Of a stretch of 64,000 bases of DNA, positions 1-9,500 are shown in pieces; position 1 is the stretch's first letter, and every line of letters begins with the position of its first letter. The position numbers were made by a program, and so were the translations under genes. The notes under the pieces are model-generated. The model saw only the letters and a list, made by a program, of their open reading frames with translations, did no database searches and was not told where the DNA came from. The DNA comes from G963662655 sp963665015. Its GTDB lineage: Bacteria > Cloacimonadota > Cloacimonadia > Cloacimonadales > JAIOQZ01. The stretch covers positions 1,860,001 to 1,924,000 of the forward strand of contig CAXXSY010000004.1 in assembly GCA_963665015.2 (NCBI GenBank). Direction: 5' to 3'.

Positions 1-2
1 AT

Positions 3-1343
3 ATGGAAAAGATTTACGTTCTGGACACTAATGTGCTGATACACGATCCGCAAGCGCTGTTTTCGTTCGAAGAGAACCGCGTCGTGATTCCAATCACCGT
101 GATCGAAGAGATCGATAACTTCAAAAAGGGGCTCGACGAGAAAGGTCGCAACGCGCGCCAGATCGGACGATACCTTGACCAGTTGCGCCAGAAAGGCAGC
201 CTTCAGGACGGTATTCGCACCGATAAAGGCGGATTGATCCAGGTCGCCCTCAGCCGCAAGATTTCCGATACGGCAAGCGACATTCTGATCACCGATACCA
301 ACGACAACCTGATCATCGGTACCGCGCTGTACTTCCAGAAAAAATATAGCGACTCGGTCGTGATTCTCGTCTCGAAAGACGCCAACGTCCGTATCAAGGC
401 GAACGCGGTGCAACTCAAGTCCGAGAATTTCGAGTCGGATCATATCAAGTTCGAGGAACTCTACACGGGCTTGACCGAACTGGGTCTGACCGAGAAGCAA
501 TACAAAGATTTCCTGGAGAGGGAATATCTGACCCGCAGGAATTTCCAATACTATCCACAGCAATTCGTGCGGGTGGTGAACAAGAAAAAACCGACCGAAT
601 ACACCATGACGCGCTACTCGGCATCCACCAAGACCCTCTACCCGCTTGCGTACTACAAAGGGCAGAAGGTGTTCGGCATTACGGCGCGGAACGTCGAGCA
701 AGCGCTGGCGTTCGATCTCCTCTTGGACGACGAAGTCAAGATGGTGAGCCTGGCCGGGATGGCCGGAACGGGGAAGACGCTCATCGCCATCGCCGCGGGA
801 TTGAACCAGGTGATGGAAGAAGATAAATACACGCGTCTGGTGATCTCGCGTCCGATATCGCCGCTGGGCAAGGACCTCGGCTTCCTCCCCGGCAGCAAGG
901 CGGAGAAGTTCAATCCCTGGATGCAACCCATCTACGACAATATGGAAATCCTGCTGCTGGGCCACGAAGACCACGCGGACAACGGAAAGATATTTGGGAA
1001 GAAGCGTCCCTCGCTGGACGAATACCTCGACTACGGTTTCATCGAACTCGAACCGCTGACTTACATCCGCGGGAGAAGTCTGCCCAAGCAGTTCATCATC
1101 ATCGACGAGGCGCAGAACCTCTCACCGCACGAGATGAAGACAATCATAACCCGTGCCGGCGAAGGCACCAAGATCGTGCTGACCGGCGATCCATACCAGA
1201 TCGATATCCCATACCTGGATTCCGAGAGCAACGGACTGAGCGTCGTTGTCGAGAAGCTCAAGAACGAGGATATCGTTGGGCACGTAACGCTCGAGAAAGG
1301 CGAACGATCCAGACTGGCGGATATCGCGGCGAAATACTTTTAA
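3..1343 (+). CDS. PIN domain-PhoH family ATPase
   Basis: This is a two-domain cytoplasmic protein of 446 residues. The N-terminal PIN-type nuclease fold (about residues 4-145) shows the acidic pattern LDTNVLIHD at 7-15, a central EEID at 35-38 and a C-terminal ITDTND/SKDAN pair. The PhoH ATPase follows, with Walker A GMAGTGKT at 252-259 and Walker B IIIDEAQN at 365-372. Proteins of this PIN-PhoH architecture are RNA-acting ATPase/nucleases linked to RNA quality control; the exact substrate is unknown. The ATG two bases into the window fits the usual PIN start, but the upstream promoter and ribosome site are cut off. The stop codon overlaps the next ATG, so it is translationally coupled to the HD-GYP gene. 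The family assignment is secure; the biological role is not. Confidence 0.93.
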   Translation: MEKIYVLDTNVLIHDPQALFSFEENRVVIPITVIEEIDNFKKGLDEKGRNARQIGRYLDQLRQKGSLQDGIRTDKGGLIQVALSRKISDTASDILITDTNDNLIIGTALYFQKKYSDSVVILVSKDANVRIKANAVQLKSENFESDHIKFEELYTGLTELGLTEKQYKDFLEREYLTRRNFQYYPQQFVRVVNKKKPTEYTMTRYSASTKTLYPLAYYKGQKVFGITARNVEQALAFDLLLDDEVKMVSLAGMAGTGKTLIAIAAGLNQVMEEDKYTRLVISRPISPLGKDLGFLPGSKAEKFNPWMQPIYDNMEILLLGHEDHADNGKIFGKKRPSLDEYLDYGFIELEPLTYIRGRSLPKQFIIIDEAQNLSPHEMKTIITRAGEGTKIVLTGDPYQIDIPYLDSESNGLSVVVEKLKNEDIVGHVTLEKGERSRLADIAAKYF

Positions 1344-2545
1344 TGGAACAAGTTACTCAAGATCACGAACTGATCGATGTCGATAAGCTGTCGATCGGGA
1401 TGTGCCTGTCGCGTCCCGTTCACAACGAGTTCGGGCTGAAACTGCTCGATGCGGGTGTGTATATCAATTCGGAACTCCAGATCGAGAAGTTGCGCCAGGG
1501 TGGTGTGCGGAAAGTATTCGTATCGCGAGATCAAAGCCAGGTCGAGACGGGCACCGCCATCGAGAAGAAGCAAGCCGACACCGAGTTCCGCAGGGAGATC
1601 GAAGACCCCGACAAGATCATTGACAGTCTGAAGCAGGAACTCGTCGTCGCCCGCAAGATCTACGATTCGGCAAAAAGCGCAATCGACGATGTGCTGCACA
1701 ACGTTCGCATGGGCAAGAACATCGACAGCGAAACGGTCCGAAGCACAGCCAGCAACCTGATCGAAAGCGTCGTGCACAACCACCAGGCGCTCATCAGCAT
1801 GGTCAACCTGAAGCGGACCGACGAATATACATTCAACCACAGCGTCAACGTCACCGCCATATCGCTATCCATCGCCACACACCTGTCCATGTCGCCGGAG
1901 CAACTCGACATGGTCGGAATCGGTGCGCTCATGCACGATGTCGGCAAGGCGAAGATCGATATCAACATCATCAACAAGCCCGGGAAGCTCACCGAGGAAG
2001 AATTCGAGATCATGCAACGCCACCCGGTTTACGGCTTCGAGATTTGTAAGCGGGAAAATTTTCGGGAGGAACAGATTCTCGATATCGTGCGGCACCACCA
2101 CGAGGCGTACAACGGAAGCGGTTACCCCGATCGCCTGTCCAGACGAAGCATCAGCAAATATGCGGCGCTGGTCTCGATCGCGGACTGCTACGACGCGCTG
2201 ACCACCGAACGGAGTTACAAGAAATCGCTCAAGCCGGCGGAGTCGATCCATTTCCTGCACAAGATGTCCAACAACAAGTTCGACCGGCGTCTGGTCTTCC
2301 ACTTCATCAAGGTGATGGGCATCTATCCGGTCGGCAGTGTCCTGAAGCTGAACTCCGGTCGCATCGGCATCGTGGTCGGGTTTTCGCGCAAAAACCTGCT
2401 GCATCCGATCCTGAAAATCCTGGTTAACGACGACGGTTCGTTCAATCGCGGCCACGAAACGCTGCTGCTGCACGAATCGGAAGATTTTATCACAGACCTC
2501 AATCCGAACTTCCGCTTCAAGGGAAATCTCGAGGATATCCTCTGA
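1343..2545 (+). CDS. HD-GYP domain c-di-GMP phosphodiesterase
   Basis: The 400-residue protein has an N-terminal DUF3391-like region (about 1-110), then an HD-GYP domain with MHDVGK at 197-202 and HHHEAYNGSGYP at 251-262. These are the metal-binding and GYP signature residues of cyclic-di-GMP phosphodiesterases. A small C-terminal beta-rich segment (about 325-390, around GSVLKLNSGRIGIVVG) follows. No transmembrane segment or receiver domain is visible, so it is probably cytoplasmic and senses through its N-terminal region. Its start overlaps the PhoH stop and its stop overlaps the alr start, so it is the middle gene of a coupled operon. All key catalytic residues appear intact, so activity is likely; the specificity for c-di-GMP rather than another cyclic dinucleotide is by family only. 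Confidence 0.93.
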   Translation: MEQVTQDHELIDVDKLSIGMCLSRPVHNEFGLKLLDAGVYINSELQIEKLRQGGVRKVFVSRDQSQVETGTAIEKKQADTEFRREIEDPDKIIDSLKQELVVARKIYDSAKSAIDDVLHNVRMGKNIDSETVRSTASNLIESVVHNHQALISMVNLKRTDEYTFNHSVNVTAISLSIATHLSMSPEQLDMVGIGALMHDVGKAKIDINIINKPGKLTEEEFEIMQRHPVYGFEICKRENFREEQILDIVRHHHEAYNGSGYPDRLSRRSISKYAALVSIADCYDALTTERSYKKSLKPAESIHFLHKMSNNKFDRRLVFHFIKVMGIYPVGSVLKLNSGRIGIVVGFSRKNLLHPILKILVNDDGSFNRGHETLLLHESEDFITDLNPNFRFKGNLEDIL

Positions 2546-4464
2546 TGCGAATCACGGATCGAAGCTGGACGGAGATCGATCTGTCCGCGTACCGCCGCAA
2601 CCTGCGGCAGCTCAAGAACTGCCTGAAGCCCGAGACGCGCGTCATGCAAATCGTCAAGGCGGACGCCTACGGTCACGGCGCGTATGAGATCGGCATGGCC
2701 GCGATCGACGAGGGCGTAGATTTTCTGGGTATCGCCAACGCGGAAGAGGGTGCGCTGCTGCGCTATCAGGGGATCGACATCCCCATCCTGATCCTATCGC
2801 CGTCGTTCGAGAACGAGATCGACCTCATCCTCGAATACAACCTGATCCCGACCGTTTCCGATAGCGAATTCGCCCATGCCCTGGATCGAGCCTGCGACAA
2901 TCGCCCGATCCCGATCCACATCAACATCGACACCGGCATGGGCAGGAGCGGGGTCCATCACACCGAAGCCGCAGAAATCATCCGCGAGATCGGCGCACTA
3001 TCCGGACTGCGGATCGAGGGCATCTTCTCGCACCTCGCCAGCAGCGAGGAGGATCAGGATTATTCGCTTCATCAGTATGGCGTGTTCTTGAATGTCCTTA
3101 GGCAGCTCGAAGGCTTCGTACAGCCACGATGGATTCACCTGTGCAACAGCGCCGGCGCGGTGGCTTTCCGGGATATCTCGACCGACGATATCCACAAAAT
3201 TTTCCCGGACGCAAAGACGCTGGTCCGGCTGGGCTTACTTTCGTATGGCGTGTATCCGCATCCGTCGTTCGTCGAGCACATCGACCTGAAACCGGTCATG
3301 ACCTTCAAGACCCGCGTCGGACAGATCAAGAAAGCTTTTTCCGGCGAATCGATCGGCTACAACCGAACGTACAGGGTTCAAAGGGATATGCGCTACGCGA
3401 TTCTGCCCGTGGGGTACGCGGACGGCTACGATTTCCTCTTCTCCGGCTGCGGAGAGGTTATAATTTGTGAAAAATCCTGCCCGGTTCTGGGCAGGGTGAG
3501 CATGGACATGATCGCGGTATCACTCGAAAACATCGAAGATGCGCAGGTCGGAGACGAAGTGATCGTCCTCGGCGGCGAGATGCGCGTGGAGAATCTTGTA
3601 AGGCTTTACGGCGGTAGCAGCTACGAATTGCTGTGCCAGGTCGGCAGACGCGCCAGAAGATACTTCATCGACCGGGAGCAAATCGTCTCGTCGGCACCAC
3701 TGGCAAGACGCGATTTCTTCTCGCCCGATTTCTCGGACAATCGCCTCAACCGCATCATCGAGGCATCCATCCGGCAGCGACTGGATAGCAAGGAGATCGC
3801 CGGCATCATCTATCGGGACGTGCTGAGCCGGTTCTTCCGCGACAAGGATCACGACATCCGGTACCGAACGGATTTTATCCATACCATCGAATTCATCGAA
3901 CCCGAATTTCCGGGCGAATACATGATCACCCAAACGTCTTTGACATTCCGCAAACAGCTCCAGAACGACTACTTCATCGTCGCCTGTGCTAACAACCCCG
4001 AATACCTACAGCGCTATTTCGAGCGCAACGATGTGGAATATCGCTGGCTGCTGGACGATACACTCGCGCTGGACGAAGAGCTCTTCGACGTCCTCTCGCC
4101 GCGCATCGACGACATCGAACTCCATGCCGAAAAGCGTATCATCGACGGCTGTATCGAGATTCGCTGCCACCACCCCGAGCTGAAGAATCTGGTCGGCAAG
4201 GAGGTCGAATTTTCGATCCCGACCCGCACATGGTATCCGGCGGCCGCGAACCAGTTGTCGGTTTTCATCAACGAACCCACGCGCGGCGTCCAGGTGAGAT
4301 TCAGCTATCCGCCATCGATCCGCAAGGTCGATCCGGTCGCCATATTCGCGGGAAAGACGCGTTTTCCCGAAATCCGGCGCGAAGACCACGCGATTTCGGT
4401 GTCCGTCGAGCCGGATCAATGGGTGCTGCCCAACAGCGGCATCGTCTTCAGCTACAATCGATAG
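2545..4464 (+). CDS. alr: Alanine racemase with large C-terminal extension
   Basis: The enzyme interconverts L- and D-alanine with PLP and supplies D-Ala for peptidoglycan. The PLP lysine is K38 in the VKADAYGHG motif, the likely catalytic tyrosine is Y272 in SIGYNRTY, and VGYADGYD (289-296) and GRVSMDMIAV (316-325) are typical of the family. The catalytic part ends near residue 375, where ordinary racemases stop. Here another 265 residues follow without a stop. This tail has a mixed alpha/beta appearance and a beta-rich end (about 560-639) and matches no family I recognise. The ATG overlaps the HD-GYP stop by one base. The racemase call is secure. The tail could be a regulatory or partner-binding domain. 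No frameshift or second start suggests it is a separate gene. Confidence 0.94.
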   Translation: MRITDRSWTEIDLSAYRRNLRQLKNCLKPETRVMQIVKADAYGHGAYEIGMAAIDEGVDFLGIANAEEGALLRYQGIDIPILILSPSFENEIDLILEYNLIPTVSDSEFAHALDRACDNRPIPIHINIDTGMGRSGVHHTEAAEIIREIGALSGLRIEGIFSHLASSEEDQDYSLHQYGVFLNVLRQLEGFVQPRWIHLCNSAGAVAFRDISTDDIHKIFPDAKTLVRLGLLSYGVYPHPSFVEHIDLKPVMTFKTRVGQIKKAFSGESIGYNRTYRVQRDMRYAILPVGYADGYDFLFSGCGEVIICEKSCPVLGRVSMDMIAVSLENIEDAQVGDEVIVLGGEMRVENLVRLYGGSSYELLCQVGRRARRYFIDREQIVSSAPLARRDFFSPDFSDNRLNRIIEASIRQRLDSKEIAGIIYRDVLSRFFRDKDHDIRYRTDFIHTIEFIEPEFPGEYMITQTSLTFRKQLQNDYFIVACANNPEYLQRYFERNDVEYRWLLDDTLALDEELFDVLSPRIDDIELHAEKRIIDGCIEIRCHHPELKNLVGKEVEFSIPTRTWYPAAANQLSVFINEPTRGVQVRFSYPPSIRKVDPVAIFAGKTRFPEIRREDHAISVSVEPDQWVLPNSGIVFSYNR

Positions 4465-4478
4465 CCCCGGGAGGATTT

Positions 4479-4859
4479 ATGCCCAATGAGCAATTAATAT
4501 CCACAATCATTATCATTCTCACGTCGGTTATCTCCCTGGGGGTGGTGATCGCGCTGATTATCGTGAATCGCGGACGCAACAAGTTTACCGAGATAACATT
4601 GGACGAATCGCGCAGGCTGCCGCATCACAGGTGTCCGAAGTGCGGATTCAACATGACGCCGGGATTCATCTTCACCCAGCGCGGACTGTTCTGGCGAAAG
4701 CCGGAGACCAAGCCCATGACCATGCTGATGACGCGCGGAAAGCTGATGAACAATACCTACAACATGGGATTCACAGCCGCCGAAAACCGCGCCTGGAAAT
4801 GCGATCGCTGTGAGCTTGTTCTGATAGATGTGAGCGAGATGGTGAGGATAAGGAGGTAG
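4479..4859 (+). CDS. Membrane-anchored zinc-ribbon protein
   Basis: This small protein of 126 residues has one N-terminal hydrophobic segment (about residues 5-29) and a cytoplasmic tail. The tail carries two CxxC knuckles, CPKCGFNM near residue 53 and CDRCELVL near residue 108, which together should form one zinc ribbon. The start at 4479 is chosen because GGGAGG lies just upstream at a normal distance; a longer reading from 4230 would run through the end of alr in another frame. It lies 14 bases after alr and is probably its last operon partner. The pattern resembles DUF6487-type zinc ribbons. No function can be given. Confidence 0.8.
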   Translation: MPNEQLISTIIIILTSVISLGVVIALIIVNRGRNKFTEITLDESRRLPHHRCPKCGFNMTPGFIFTQRGLFWRKPETKPMTMLMTRGKLMNNTYNMGFTAAENRAWKCDRCELVLIDVSEMVRIRR

Positions 4860-4880
4860 AGACCCTCCGTGCCTCAATAC

Positions 4881-4927
4881 GAAATCAACATTCGGAAGAA
4901 CCTTCGGTACATTCAGAAGTTGATTTC
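4881..4927. repeat. Palindromic intergenic repeat, family A copy 1
   Basis: A 47-base element with perfect nine-base terminal inverted repeats (GAAATCAAC at 4881-4889 and GTTGATTTC at 4919-4927). It fills the gap between two convergent stop codons. A second 47-base copy at 33594-33640 matches at 39 of 47 positions, and a shortened copy lies at 24620-24645. It may act as a bidirectional terminator here. Confidence 0.75.
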
Positions 4928-6295
4928 TTATCGATCAAACCGCCAGCTTAGTCTGTCTTCGATCTTGAACGTGAATTTCTTCAGGAAACTCACGACGGTT
5001 TGCTGAATGTAGTCCTCCGGTACCGCGACCGTGTGCAGGGAATCGATCCAGCCGTCATTCGTCAGGGATTCATCAAGCTCGATCGGTATGAAATAGACAA
5101 TGTTGTCGTCTCTCGAAAGCTGCTCAATCGACTCGAATTGCTCGAATCTTACCGCGTTTCTGGATGACATTTGCAATTCACCTTGAAAGCTTTTCCAGTA
5201 GGCATTGGTCGAATCGGCGAGGATCACATAGCTGTTGCCGGGCGCGAACACGTCCATGACCCGCGCATCGTCCTGTTTGAAATCGACCGGGTATTTTCCC
5301 GAGAAATCGATGCCCTGGGCATAGGAGCATGACGAGCAGGCGTTGTTGTTCTCGCCGCTCTCCGATTCGGACGGACATTGCTGGAAAATCGTATTCAAGT
5401 AAACCATCATATCGCCGATGTTATACCCCGACTCCACAGCGAAATAGTCAATTTCCGAAAACGCGCTGGAATCTGCTTCGACCAGTGCTTCATCCACGAA
5501 AAACAGGTTGGATGCTTTTTTCTCGATCGACGTATCCTCACGATAGAGGATCAGCGCTACATCGTCCCCTTTTCGCGCTTCGAGCGAGTCGCGCAGTTCT
5601 TCGAAATAGGGGAGATGCGCTTCGGATGAGATAACCGAAAGCTGTTTCCCGGGTGCGAACCGGCTTGTCTCGATGGTGCCGGTCGCGAAGCCATACAGCA
5701 TGAAAAGGCCCCTTGCGATGAACCAGATACCGATCAGCACGGACGCGAGCTGCGCGATCGACTTCATCTGCCGGATGCGTGTGAGGAAGTTTGCGAACGC
5801 GAGCGGAATCAGGAAGAGCGATGTGCCGAAGAAAAAGCCCAGAAACAGAAGCATTCCGCTCAACGGGCCCGCCAGATTCATCGCGTTGGACAGCGCGATC
5901 AGGAAGGCCGGGCAGAAGTTGATGCCGGTCAGGATGCCCAGTACGAAGGCGCTGCGCGTCATGGCGGCGAATTTCGGTACCGCGCATTTCTTGTGCTCGT
6001 TTCGGGTGCGGATCGCCGAGGAGATCAGGTAGATCGAGAGCAGGATGTATGCGATGGCGGTGAAAACCTCGCGGTTAACCTGGCTGATCTGCGCGCCGAG
6101 GAATCCCGCGATCGCGCCGAACGTCAGGTACGAGAAGAATCTTCCCGCCGAGATTTCCATGATGGCGACGAAGCTTTTCCACAGCTTGCGGTCGCTGCTG
6201 AGCAGGTAGGGAAGATAGATCGGCGTGCAGGTCGAAAGGCAGACAACGCCGGTCGCCAGCCCCAATGTAAAGCCTTCGGTCAGTGCTTGAAGCAT
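4928..6295 (-). CDS. DsbD/TauE-like membrane protein with CxxC C-terminal domain
   Basis: The first 215 or so residues contain about six hydrophobic helices with the DsbD/CcdA/TauE style pattern GVVCLSTCTPIYLPYLL near residue 17-33 and a second half-repeat GILTGINFCPAFLIALS. Such proteins move reducing equivalents or small sulfur compounds across the inner membrane. A soluble domain of about 240 residues follows and contains FQQC and, further on, ACSSC. A CSSC pair is a plausible thiol redox site, but this domain is not a recognisable thioredoxin. The gene is monocistronic and convergent with the zinc-ribbon gene. The transmembrane assignment is good; the transported species and the role of the tail are unknown. 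Confidence 0.78.
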   Translation of the reverse strand: MLQALTEGFTLGLATGVVCLSTCTPIYLPYLLSSDRKLWKSFVAIMEISAGRFFSYLTFGAIAGFLGAQISQVNREVFTAIAYILLSIYLISSAIRTRNEHKKCAVPKFAAMTRSAFVLGILTGINFCPAFLIALSNAMNLAGPLSGMLLFLGFFFGTSLFLIPLAFANFLTRIRQMKSIAQLASVLIGIWFIARGLFMLYGFATGTIETSRFAPGKQLSVISSEAHLPYFEELRDSLEARKGDDVALILYREDTSIEKKASNLFFVDEALVEADSSAFSEIDYFAVESGYNIGDMMVYLNTIFQQCPSESESGENNNACSSCSYAQGIDFSGKYPVDFKQDDARVMDVFAPGNSYVILADSTNAYWKSFQGELQMSSRNAVRFEQFESIEQLSRDDNIVYFIPIELDESLTNDGWIDSLHTVAVPEDYIQQTVVSFLKKFTFKIEDRLSWRFDR

Positions 6296-6423
6296 ATTTT
6301 GTCCTTATAATTCAATTCATTGAATCATAATGTAAACGGGGATTGGAATCGGTCAATCAGAAATCCCAACTTCCGAAATCGATGGAGGAAGCATGAGCCG
6401 GTAGGGCAGGTTCCCGGGGGAGT

Positions 6424-6510
6424 GCCAAGCTGGAGCTTGGCGGACCACAGGGAGCAGGCAGGGGTGCTTGCGTACCAGAGGGATAGAGATAGCAGGCAAG
6501 GGCGCTTACA
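6424..6510 (+). repeat. REP-like hairpin cluster
   Basis: Three short hairpins lie in the 299-base gap 6296-6594. First is GCCAAGC/GCTTGGC (6424-6441). Second is a family B hairpin GCAGGC-AGGGGT-GCTTGC followed by GTACCAG (6454-6478). Third is a degenerate family B copy starting GCAGGC at 6492. The rest of the gap holds no credible gene; the open frame across it is made of repeat sequence. Confidence 0.7.
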
Positions 6511-6545
6511 GAAGAAAACCGACAAAAATGCAATAGTGCCAAAAG

Positions 6546-6577
6546 AAATCCCTCATCGGCGAACCGATGAGGGATTT
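6546..6577 (-). terminator. Terminator of the beta-helix gene
   Basis: A perfect 14-bp stem (AAATCCCTCATCGG and its complement) with a CGAA tetraloop as read on the plus strand lies 17 bases past the beta-helix stop. On the minus strand it is followed by TTTCTTTTGG. Confidence 0.75.
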
Positions 6578-6594
6578 GAGTGGATATGTATAGA

Positions 6595-9500
6595 CTATCT
6601 TCTGGTTCTTGCGGAATCCAGCGCGGTGATCTTGAAGAAACGGTAACCGTCCGCGATGGGTATCTGGATCGACGTCGCGGTCGTGGTCTGCGTTGTCCAG
6701 CCGTTTTCGGCCGGCAGGGTGTTCATATAGACGCGGTACGCACCCGCGCCGTTGACTGCTTCCCAGTTGATATCGATCATGCCGTTATCTTCATCGATCG
6801 AGATCAGAACGTTCTGCGGAGTGTCCAGACCCATGATCGAGTATTCCCAGCAGCCGCGGTCCGGATCGGTGCGAGGATTGCCCTCGATGTCGAATTCGAT
6901 GCCCTCGAACGGAACACCGCTGTTGATGGCGTTGGAGCTTGCCAGGGTGTAGTAGCCTTCGCCCAGACCCGGGTCCATGAGCAGCGTGGTCACGTCGCCG
7001 GTTGTCGATTGGTAGCCGCTGATGGTGGTGATGTCGGTTCCATTGATACGGACGTATGCGCCGTCGCTGTGGGTGAGGTTGTGGTGAATATCGGCGACAT
7101 CATTCATGTTATAGAGCTCGACCGGCGCGATCATGCCGCCCAGCACGATGTTGTTGACCCATGTGAGACCGGAGCAGCCGTATAGCTGCTGGAATCCGAC
7201 GCTGTTGGAATGGGCGGTGTTCATACGCAGCGTGTTGAAGGCGACATGCGCGTTGACGGTATCTGTGAGACGGAGTGCGACGTTGGTCGTGCCGCTCATC
7301 TCGATGTAATTGTTGTAGATCATCTGTTCGTGTTCGGTGTTCAGAATGTCGTCGAGCAGGATACCGATGCTGCCGGTGGAATATACGACATTGTTCGCGA
7401 TCTCCAGTTGATCCGAGTCTTCGATGTGCATGCCGTATCCGCGGCAGCCGGTGATGCGATTGCCGTTAACCGCGGCATCGAGCCAGAAATAGCCCTTGAT
7501 GCCCAGATATACGTTGTCGATGGTGTTGTAGAGAATCTCCAGTCCGGTGTTGTCAACCGGACTCGCTGTCGCGCCGTAGATGAAAACGCCGTATCCCATG
7601 TTCGTGATATCGCAGTTTTGGACGCGGATACCGTCGAACGGTGTGCCGTAGCCGTAGATTGCGCTGACGTTGCTGGAACTGGTTGACGAAAGCTCTGTGG
7701 AGAAGGAGCAGCCGGTGATCTCGACGTTCTTTGTATAACGATCGATAACCACGCCGTTTGCGTAGCTGGTGTTCAGCGATTCGAATTCGAGACCTTCGAG
7801 AGTGAGGTTGTAGCAGTTAAGCAGCTTGATGCCCCAGTTATCGTCAGTGCCGGTGGGATTGCTCCGGAAGACGACAGGATTGGCACTCTGATTCCTGATT
7901 GTCAGCGTGCTGCCGACCATGTTGGGAATGTATTTAATTTCCACGGGATCGTACGTGCCGGGTGCAACATACAGCGTGATGTCGCCTGCCATGCCGCGAA
8001 TCCTCATGTCGTCGATCGCTTCGTTCAGTGTGGCGTAGCTGCCGCCGGTTCCGATAATCGTGCTGGAGTAGATCGGATCACCGAGGTCCTCGATGACGGT
8101 TGCGCCCGGACACGGATCGTTCCCGAATGGATTCCCGTCGATGTCGTACGGATGCGATATGCTTATACCCCTTTCTCGCAGCCAGGAGCACTGCGCGTAG
8201 CCGTTTTCATCCGGAAGCGGATCTGCATACATGCCTTCAATTTCGCCCATCTGGGTGTACATGAATGCATAGGGTTCGTAGTTGTGGTTGTCGATCTTGC
8301 CGAGGTATTTTCCGCTGGCATAGCAGGTGTTACCCATCCAGGAAACTTCCGTGCAACTCGTGACAGTCGCGGCATAACCTTTGGCGGGAGACGACAGGAT
8401 GTTGTTGATTATATAGCTGTTTTCGCTGTTATAGAGCGAGAGAGCACTACCGTAATCGGCATACGACATGTTGTCGATCACGATTGTATTATGCGTTGCG
8501 GAAACGCCGTCCGAATAACCGATGTAGAGCCCGGTCAATGACTGGCAACTGCAATCCGTTACATTGATGATGTTGTTGTAGAATTTCGCATCGTTGCCTT
8601 CCGCGACTTCGATCGAACCAATGGTCACGAGGGTAGAGGAGGTGGTTGTGCTGGAATAACCCGAAGCGAAGATGCGGTTGTGGTGGATGTCGATGTCTCC
8701 TTCCGAATAATGCACCGTGATCGGGGAGAGGCTCTGATTGAATATGCTTCCTGCGATCTCGAGGTTATCAACATGAAGCAGGCAGAGCGGGCCGGACATG
8801 CCGCTGAACTGGCAACTATTGATCGTTACGTTCTGGTAGTGGTTGCTGTCGTAGTTCGCTCCCGGGAGATACACCCCATGATTGCCGCCCTGGAAGAAGC
8901 AGTTGTCGATCGTGAGTCCGTCGCCCAGACCCTGCACCGAACTGATCGCGGAGCAATAGGTCGGCAGGTTGAACGAGCAATCCACGATGTCGATGTTCTC
9001 GCACCGGCCGCTGATGGCGATCTGCTGTGAATAGGGGGAGGAACTCAGCGTCGAGAAGGCCAGACCGGAGAATGTGAGGTTGTTCACCGCCTTGAGCAGG
9101 AAGAAGTAGTTGTCGTTCTGTTGCGGGTTGAGCGGATCGAGCTCGAGGGTGGTGCCCGGCTCCGCCGTGATGGTAACGGTGAGTGTACTGTCGGTGCGCG
9201 GGTAGTCGCGGATCACGTGATAACCCTGCCAGGTACCGGCTGCGAGTGTCGCGGTGACGTCTGCTTCGATACCGAGGAACTCCAGATCGGTCACAAAGTC
9301 GTCGATCGTTTCGTAGTCGCCGGTCTCGCCGATGGTGTAGTTGCCGGACATGTGGGTGAATATGCCTGCGCCGGTGTGCTGATCCGCGCCGATATCAAAG
9401 GCGAAATAGCGTGGATCGCCGTCCATGTCCTCGGTAATCTCGGTGCGGTGGATACCCACGTCGCGCAGCCACGGACTGGTCGTGTGCATGTCTTCGGTCA

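Noticed and set aside
6424..6510. Possible CRISPR array from the clustered short repeats
   Set aside because: The repeats are hairpins of different sequence with no uniform spacer length and no cas genes.
6320..6646. A 108-codon open frame in the 6.3-6.6 kb gap
   Set aside because: It is built from REP-like hairpins and the terminator of the beta-helix gene and has no ribosome site.
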